From NCBI GenBank assembly GCA_025667525.1, contig CM046876.1, forward strand, positions 483,000,557 to 483,064,556: a DNA stretch of 64,000 nt. The letters are read 5' to 3'. This stretch comes from Glebionis coronaria. Lineage: Eukaryota; Streptophyta; Magnoliopsida; Asterales; Asteraceae. The position numbers were made by a program, and so were the translations under genes. The first letter of the stretch is position 1. Each line of letters starts with the position of its first letter. Below, one piece after another: positions 58,327 through 64,000 of this stretch. The notes below the pieces were generated by a model, which was not told where the DNA came from, ran no database searches, and saw only the letters and a list, made by a program, of their open reading frames with translations.

Positions 58327-60387
58327 TGTGTCAACGCTGGATCACAGCCTGTCAGCGCTGGATCATATCCTGTCAACGCTTTATACTCAAGCGCTGACAC
58401 TCACAACTTTGGCGCTGATAGAATTAAACCTGCTGGTTTAGATCTAGATACTGTGTGTGCATTCATTGCTTCTTTGCCCAGTGATTCAAGGATTACATAT
58501 GAAGATCTTGAGCAGATAAGTGATGAGCAATTGGAAGAGATGGACATCAAGTGGACTATGGCTCTTGTAAGTTTAAGAGCAAACAGGTTTAATAAAAGGT
58601 TCAAGAAGAAGATGACCTTTAATGCTAAGGATGTTGCTGGATTTGACAAATCTAAAGTTGAGTGCTACAATTGTCATCGGATGGGGCACTTTATGAGGGA
58701 ATGTAGATCTCCAAGAAGATCTGATGCTGGTAAGCCCTCAAGCCAAATGGTTAAGAGCCAAGATCCCAAGGCCATGGTTGCTGTTCAACAAATTGATGGT
58801 GTTGGAGGATGGGACTGGAGCTGGAACTTTATGGCTAAGGATGAGGAAGAGGACAGAGCTTTGGTTGCTGAAGTTAAAGAAGAGCATGTTGAATATGCTC
58901 TCATGGCACACTCCTCCTCTTCATCAGATAATGAGGTATATGATGATGCTTTCTGTTCTAAGGGTTGTCGTTTAAATACTGAAAAACTAAATCAAGAGAT
59001 AGTAAAATTATTAGATGAGGCAAGTACTGAAAGATGCAAAGTATATAATTATCAAATTGCTCTTACCCAAACAGAAAAGACAGTAGCTGAGTATAAGAAA
59101 ATGGAGTTTGATTTAAAGGATAAAATAAATATCTTAAATCATGAGTTACATCAAAGTAAAGATATTCAAGATATCACAAACAGGGTTAATCTTGATTTGA
59201 TAGCTCAGTTAGAGGAGGCTAACAAAAATAAAGATAATGTGAGTCTTAAAATCCAGAGATTTGATAAGGCCACACAATCCCTAGGAGAGTGTGTTAGTAA
59301 ACAAAGAGACTCTAAGGACATGAGTGGGATTGGGATGAAAGATTATACTGGTGTTCCACCACCAGCTGGGGATTTCTATGGTGTCCAATCAAAGGACTTA
59401 TCTTGGACTGGCTTGCCAGAACTTCAAGAGAAGGAATTCATTCCTCCACCTAGAGTGACTTCCCCAGTTGAAGAATACAAACAAAAACTGACTGACCTAG
59501 ATGAGTGGAAGAAAGCTAACCACACTTTGTTTGTTAAGGGAGGGTTGTTGTGTGAAAGTCCAAATGAGCCCACACCAATCATAAGCCATGATCCTACACC
59601 TATTAAAATCACACACCCAACCACCGGCAAAGCTGTTGACCTTGGCCCACAAACTGTTAGAAAACCTAGTGTTAAGTATGCAGAGATGTATAGAAATACT
59701 AGGTCACCAAAAAGCCAAGTTAGTAAACATGGAACAGGCTTCTTTGCTTCTAGACCTAAGACTATGTCTAGAAAAGCTTGTTACTCATGCGGTAGCTTTT
59801 CACATTTGGCATACAAATGTGTCAACGCTTCCAATGTCAACGCTGATAGGAACCATTTCAGCGCTGACAAAAGTCAACATAGGTCAAACACTGTCAGACC
59901 CAATACCTTTGTGAACAAAAGTTCACAAGTTGTTAGACCAGCCCCATTCTTTTCTAGAGGGTCTAACACACAAGGCCTAAGACCTTTCCAAAAGTCAAAC
60001 ACTTGGTCCAATAGGCAATGGGTTCCTGTAGCAAACCCTAGGTTCAACGCTGATAAAGGCAATCGGGGCGCTGACAAGAGCAATTTCAGCGCTGACAGAC
60101 ACACTGCCAAACCTAGGTATTTGCAACCACAGGGAAATAGGTCTAAAGCCTCTACTAGCTTAACATGGAGACCAAAACAAGACCAAAACCCTAATTTTAC
60201 TGGTCTTTCTATGACATGCAACAGGTTTCATTATATTTCAAAGGCAATGTCAACACCAGTTGGGGTTAACTGGGAATTTCATTCAAAAAGGGATGAAAAT
60301 GGGGTTGTTATGAGAACCAAGTCTGTTCTTGTTGAACAACCAAATGAATCCAAGTCTTCCAAGGCTTGGGTTCCCAAAGAAAACTAA
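58327..60387 (+). CDS. Copia gag, C-terminal part with two CCHC zinc knuckles
   Basis: Same frame as 57502-58326, open for over 680 codons after the TAA. It contains a helical stretch (SDEQLEEMDIKWTMALVSL), CYNCHRMGHFMREC (58660-58701), a coiled-coil-like region (KLNQEIVKLLDEASTERCKV), and a second knuckle CYSCGSFSHLAYKC (59779-59820). A Ser/Asn/Arg-rich tail contains NADRN, SADKS, NADKG, GADKS and SADRH, each encoded by a CGCTGA(C/T) motif. It stops at TAA 60385, after which TTTATGTGCAG at 60397-60407 looks like an intron acceptor before GGCATTCAGAAG. An intron or frameshift to pol is possible. Confidence 0.78.
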   Translation, partial: CVNAGSQPVSAGSYPVNALYSSADTHNFGADRIKPAGLDLDTVCAFIASLPSDSRITYEDLEQISDEQLEEMDIKWTMALVSLRANRFNKRFKKKMTFNAKDVAGFDKSKVECYNCHRMGHFMRECRSPRRSDAGKPSSQMVKSQDPKAMVAVQQIDGVGGWDWSWNFMAKDEEEDRALVAEVKEEHVEYALMAHSSSSSDNEVYDDAFCSKGCRLNTEKLNQEIVKLLDEASTERCKVYNYQIALTQTEKTVAEYKKMEFDLKDKINILNHELHQSKDIQDITNRVNLDLIAQLEEANKNKDNVSLKIQRFDKATQSLGECVSKQRDSKDMSGIGMKDYTGVPPPAGDFYGVQSKDLSWTGLPELQEKEFIPPPRVTSPVEEYKQKLTDLDEWKKANHTLFVKGGLLCESPNEPTPIISHDPTPIKITHPTTGKAVDLGPQTVRKPSVKYAEMYRNTRSPKSQVSKHGTGFFASRPKTMSRKACYSCGSFSHLAYKCVNASNVNADRNHFSADKSQHRSNTVRPNTFVNKSSQVVRPAPFFSRGSNTQGLRPFQKSNTWSNRQWVPVANPRFNADKGNRGADKSNFSADRHTAKPRYLQPQGNRSKASTSLTWRPKQDQNPNFTGLSMTCNRFHYISKAMSTPVGVNWEFHSKRDENGVVMRTKSVLVEQPNESKSSKAWVPKEN

Positions 60388-60407
60388 TGTGTTTTCTTTA
60401 TGTGCAG

Positions 60408-61130
60408 GGCATTCAGAAGAAGATCAATGATTATGGATATTGGGATAGTGGATGCTCAAGGCACATGACAGGAAAGGAAGACTATCTGACAAACTTCACT
60501 CCTATTCAAGATGGTGATAAGGTATACTTTGGAGGGGGCTATGGCACCATCACAGGAAAAGGAACCCTTGTCACCAACAATCTACGGTTTGAGAATGTCT
60601 TCCTGGTAAAAGAACTGGATTATAATTTGTTTAGTGTATCACAAGTGTGTGATAACAAAAATAAGGTTCTTTTCACAGATACTGAGTGCTTGGTGTTAAG
60701 CAAAGATTACAAGCTCCCTGAGGAGAAATACATAGAATTTAGAACACCAAGGCATAAAGACATATATAATGTGAATCTTAATGGAATTAAGATAAATAAT
60801 AAAATGATGTCATGTTTTTATGCTAAAGCCTCATTAGATGAAAGTAATCTTTGGCACAGGAGATTAGGGCACATAAACTTTAAGAATATCAATAGACTTG
60901 TGAGGCTTGGTTTAGTTGATGGTTTGCCTGAAAAGGCTTTCCACAATGACCACTCTTGTGTTGCATGTCTTAAAGGCAAGCAGCACAAGGTCTCATTCAA
61001 ATCTAAACAGGTGCACTCTAGTTCTAAACCACTTCACTTATTGCATATGGACCTCTTTGGTCCAACTAATATAGAAAGTTTGAAGGGTAAATCATATTGT
61101 TTTGTTATCACTGATGATTTTTCCAGGTTT
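60408..61130 (+). pseudogene. Copia protease, pre-integrase and start of integrase, truncated
   Basis: Open in frame 3 from GIQKKINDYGYWDSGCSRHMTG, with the protease active site DSG. Then FENVFLVKELDYNLFSVSQ, the GAG-pre-integrase domain (LWHRRLGHINFKNINRL ... HSCVACLKGKQHK, an HHCC-type zinc site) and the integrase core start HMDLFGPTNIESLKGKSYCF with the first catalytic Asp in MDLFG and TDDFSRF. After SRF the sequence changes to unrelated codons. The rest of integrase and all of reverse transcriptase are missing. Confidence 0.85.
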
Positions 61131-61407
61131 GGTGACAGCTGTGGGATTATGGGTATAATTTCATGCATACCAAGATTTTTGTAGACAATAACAGTACTTT
61201 ATGCATTATTAAAAATCCTGTACATCATTCTAAAACCAAACACATAGAAATTAGACATCATTTTAAAGAGATTGCTTTGAGAAAGGTTTAATACAACCAG
61301 ATAGGGTAGCCACAGAAGATAATGTGGCTGATTTATTAACTAAACCTTTTGATACTGGAAGATTTCAATATTTGGTAACAAATATTGGAATGGTTAATCT
61401 CACTTAA
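61131..61407 (+). pseudogene. Remnant of Copia RNase H joined by deletion
   Basis: Another frame reads QLWDYGYNFMHTKIFVDNNST, NPVHHSKTKHIEIRHHF, then after a break ATEDNVADLLTKPFDTGRFQYL to the TAA at 61405-61407. This is the end of a Copia RNase H (normally ...IRHHF...VADxLTKPL). A further stop and shift lie near 61289. So about 2-3 kb of pol is deleted. Confidence 0.82.
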
Positions 61408-62654
61408 TATGTGTTTTGGAACCTTTTTATAACAGTATGTACAGGGTAATGCATTGTTATTGGTCTTTATGATGATTTAGATTTTTCCACTTTATTTTTC
61501 TAACACTGACAAAGGTAAATGTAACGCTGATAAGTGTTATTTTGCCGTTGTTAGAGATATTATTGTCTAACGCTGACAAGAGTTCCTTCAACGCTGATAA
61601 GTGTTGTCGGGACGCTGTCAGCAACAAATGTTAGTTTTGTGGTTTTCAATCTAAATGTGTAGGTGGTGGTAGCTTTATGCCATTGGATACAGATTTGCTT
61701 ATGGATCTTTGAAGAGCTATTTGGACATATTTTTGTTTATGGATGATGGTTGGAATATTTATATTCCTATCTTGACATAAATTTTTAATGTTCATATATA
61801 TTTTGAGAAACTCATGTATCATAGTTTGAGGGGAGGTTTAAGGAACCTTTAGGACTCTTGGGTATTCTTACAATACTCTCATCACAATTCTAGATTGTGT
61901 CCACAGGTGAGTATGGGTTAGTTTTACTAAACCATGAGGCACTGTAGCATGCATAGTATATCAACTTTGCATGCTGCCAAGACATTTTTTGCCTAGAATT
62001 GGTTGTGGTCTGATGGGAGACTTGGGAATAGTTTTGTTATGGGTTTACCTGGGAGTTACAAAGAATTTTATGAAATAACTTTGTTGGTAAGTATTTTGGT
62101 TAGCAAGGGACACTTGAGGACATTTGTGTCTATCTTGCTTAAGCAAGTGTGCATAAATAGACAGTGCTTGCCGCCCAGTAGTTATTATCAACTTGCAAGA
62201 TATTTCCCTTAGGATAAATTACTTTGTTAAGGTCTTTTTCTTTTTATTTTTATTTTTTAGACGCTGACAAGTTTTTCTCCAAACGCTGTTACGTCCAATC
62301 GTGACGCTGACAAGGCTTTAGGCAAACGCTGACAAGAAAATATAGCCGTTGGGCGCTGATGGGCTATTTTTGACCATTGACACCTAGTGGGCCCTACCCA
62401 GTTGTTATTTTTGACTAATCTTTGGCCGTAATTTTGGGGAGTTGTTACTTTTAATTAATGCATGAGATAAGTTATATTTGATTCAATATTTTCATCATTA
62501 CTCTTTGAATATAACTGCCTCATTTTTGACCAATCAAACTCATGCATCTCTCCTATAAATTTGGCTAACTTTTTATTCTGGGTATTCCTATTTTCTTGTC
62601 TAACATTTTTCTCCTAGATTTTTCCCATATCACATAACCTAAACAGCTTTCAAC
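61408..62654 (+). other. Spacer between pol and the 3' ORF of element E, CGCTGACA-rich
   Basis: No supported gene. CGCTGACA-like motifs cluster at 61505-61620 and 62262-62360, about ten copies. TATAAATTTGGC at 62554-62565, about 100 bases before the next ORF, could be a promoter for a separate transcript; this is speculative. Confidence 0.5.
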
Positions 62655-63173
62655 ATGGCACCAAAGTTCAACTCGAAGAAATTAACATTGGAGTTCAAGA
62701 GCCAACATAATATGGTAGCTTACTTGGCCGCTGATAATGATTTGTTCCCTCAGTATTCACAAATGGTGGCATTTTTAAATGCATCCTCCTTAAGGTATGC
62801 ACTTTCTCATGAACCATTGGTCCCTGTCGCACACATTAGACAGTTTTGGAATAATGTTAGTTCCACAACAGCTAATGGAGTGACCACATTAACATCTACT
62901 GTTCATGGAAGAATATGGGTGGTCACTGAAGCCTTGGTTCGCCAAGCTTTGCGTCTTAATGATGCTGATGGTGTGACTACCCTTGCCATTGCAACAATAG
63001 AACAAGGTCTTAGGGAATTGGGTTATCCTATTCCTGCTGATGTCACTTTAAATAAATATCATAAGCAGGAATTTCCCTCTGACTGGAAATATTTGATACA
63101 TGTCCTTCTCCAATGCTTAAGTCTAAAATGTACTTCTTTTAATGAAATAAACAGGTCAATTGCAAGTGCTTAA
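62655..63173 (+). CDS. Extra 3' ORF of element E, N-terminal part (172 aa)
   Basis: ATG MAPKFNSKKLTLEF. It carries FLNASSLRYALSHEPLVPVAHIRQFWNNV, TSTVHGRIWVVTEALVRQALRLNDADGV, and DWKYLIHVLLQCLSLKCTSFNEINRSI (in parts), matching D from the middle on. It stops at TAA 63171-63173 through a roughly 13-base loss relative to D. It resembles a protein type found 3' of pol in Asteraceae Copia elements; no signal peptide or membrane segment is visible, so I do not call it an envelope. Function unknown. Confidence 0.75.
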   Translation: MAPKFNSKKLTLEFKSQHNMVAYLAADNDLFPQYSQMVAFLNASSLRYALSHEPLVPVAHIRQFWNNVSSTTANGVTTLTSTVHGRIWVVTEALVRQALRLNDADGVTTLAIATIEQGLRELGYPIPADVTLNKYHKQEFPSDWKYLIHVLLQCLSLKCTSFNEINRSIASA

Positions 63174-63202
63174 CACGTGGGCTTAAGTATAATTTTTCAA
63201 AA

Positions 63203-64000
63203 ATGATTTTTGAAGGGATGTGTAAAAATAAGGGAAGTAAAATGACTTTGGCTTACCCAAGATTTTTGCAAATGGTGTTTGATTTACAAGAATATTGTAC
63301 TAGGGATCATGACACTTTTTATGAGATCCCTAAGCAACAGAAAACCATTTTTACCAAAATGAGCTCCACAAACAGATCTATACCTCTTACCCAAGCCATG
63401 CTTGAAGTAATTCAGGCTGCTCAACCACAACCAGACCCTGCACCTCAACTTGAGCCTATTCATGAACCATTACCTTCACCTAACCACATGGACGTTGACC
63501 AACCCAATGTCAACGCTGACACTCAAAATGTTGGCGCTGACATAGCCAATCCCAACACTGATGACATCCCTGAACAATCCCAAACACCCCTTAACCAACC
63601 CACACCCACACAATCTACCTCATCTTCCACCCCATTACAATCTAGGTTGAATAAACGCCAAAGGACTACTGGAGTGTTCTCCTCTAGTGGTCCTAGCCTT
63701 GTTGCAGAGAGAACCACCTCCATAAGTGTGGCTGGTGCCATGGATGAGGCTGGGGCTATTGACACAAGCTTAGATGCTGGTCAAGACAGTCCCAACATCC
63801 TTAAGACCTCATCCACGCTCTATGATTCTATTTTGGGAGGTCAAATCCCCATTCTAGCTGAGGGCAGATTGGAACCTATGACATTGAATGAATTGACGGC
63901 TGCTGTCATTAGCTTGCAAAAGCAAAATGCCAGCCTTGTACAAATTGTCAATACTCAGGGCCGTGAACTCCAAGCATTGAGGGAGCGGGTAACTGTTTTG
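63203..64000 (+). CDS. Extra 3' ORF of element E, continuing part, open at the window edge
   Basis: In the next frame the protein continues without a stop: MIFEGMCKNKGSKMTLAYPRFLQMVF, a Pro-rich linker with NADTQNVGADIAN, then KRQRTTGVFSSSGPSLVAE and a helical segment LQKQNASLVQIVNTQGREL up to the edge. It aligns with D from IFDGMCHNKGNKM to LKSLR but has no nonsense codon, so this copy is better preserved. Coding upstream of the first ATG probably includes LTRGLKYNFSK from about 63170. C-terminus not seen. Confidence 0.78.
   Translation, partial: MIFEGMCKNKGSKMTLAYPRFLQMVFDLQEYCTRDHDTFYEIPKQQKTIFTKMSSTNRSIPLTQAMLEVIQAAQPQPDPAPQLEPIHEPLPSPNHMDVDQPNVNADTQNVGADIANPNTDDIPEQSQTPLNQPTPTQSTSSSTPLQSRLNKRQRTTGVFSSSGPSLVAERTTSISVAGAMDEAGAIDTSLDAGQDSPNILKTSSTLYDSILGGQIPILAEGRLEPMTLNELTAAVISLQKQNASLVQIVNTQGRELQALRERVTVL

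Larger units (their letters stand above)
56858..64000 (+). mobile_element. Element E: plus-strand Copia retrotransposon with deleted pol and an extra 3' ORF
   Basis: 5' LTR (56858-57394), initiator tRNA-Met primer site, gag with two CCHC knuckles, protease and the start of integrase, then a deletion joining straight to the end of RNase H, a 1.25-kb spacer and a long 3' ORF that leaves the window. GGTAT at 56853-56857 is the left target-duplication candidate. Same family as D. It cannot encode its own reverse transcriptase. Confidence 0.88.

Noticed and set aside
62655..64000. Envelope-like protein of the Copia element
   Set aside because: No signal peptide, membrane span or furin-like site seen. 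Left as unknown.

Overview
The window is plant nuclear DNA made almost wholly of nested transposable elements; I find no conventional host gene. Plant origin follows from Ty3/Gypsy elements whose primer sites match plant tRNA-Asp, Ty1/Copia elements primed by initiator tRNA-Met, a CACTA (En/Spm) DNA transposon, and a degenerate TTTAGGG tract. Several element proteins resemble types I know as abundant in Asteraceae, especially the Anthemideae (Tanacetum, Artemisia, Chrysanthemum). That placement comes from memory of those protein types, not from a search.

Left half (1-25.7 kb): four elements sit inside one another. D, a Copia element on + (22501-25725), was entered by C, a Gypsy element on - (19213-22500; gag, primer site and 5' LTR visible). 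C was entered by A, a gag-protease Gypsy element on - (before 1 to 19212). A's 5' LTR was entered by B, a short element on + (9927-16914) that encodes only a cysteine-rich protein. B is complete, with near-identical LTRs and a GTATG target duplication.

Middle (25.7-54.3 kb): a Gypsy fragment (I), a putative solo Copia-type LTR and a decayed minus-strand Copia element (H) are followed by a large CACTA transposon. It opens at 32054 with a CACTAGTACAAAAAA terminus and about nine 180-bp subterminal repeats. It has a broken Transposase_24-type gene on -, a telomere-like higher-order repeat, an intact unrecognised 191-codon ORF and a broken TNP2 transposase on +. Its minus-strand gene was entered by F (34343-43641), a Gypsy element with unusual TA...TA LTR ends and an ATGAT target duplication.

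Right part (54.3-64 kb): G, a minus-strand Gypsy element (RNase H and integrase), interrupts TNP2. G was in turn entered by E, a plus-strand Copia element of the same family as D. E lost everything between the integrase core and the end of RNase H, but keeps a long extra 3' ORF that runs off the window.

A, B and F carry no reverse transcriptase or integrase yet share a long non-coding 3' tail, tRNA-Asp primer sites and a repeated EDxxFDPGI protein motif. They look like a related group of non-autonomous elements that would need enzymes from Athila-like relatives such as G. The two least explained signals are short motifs amplified inside elements: TTCCGGAT-like arrays in the LTRs of B and F, and CGCTGACA scattered through coding and non-coding parts of D and E.
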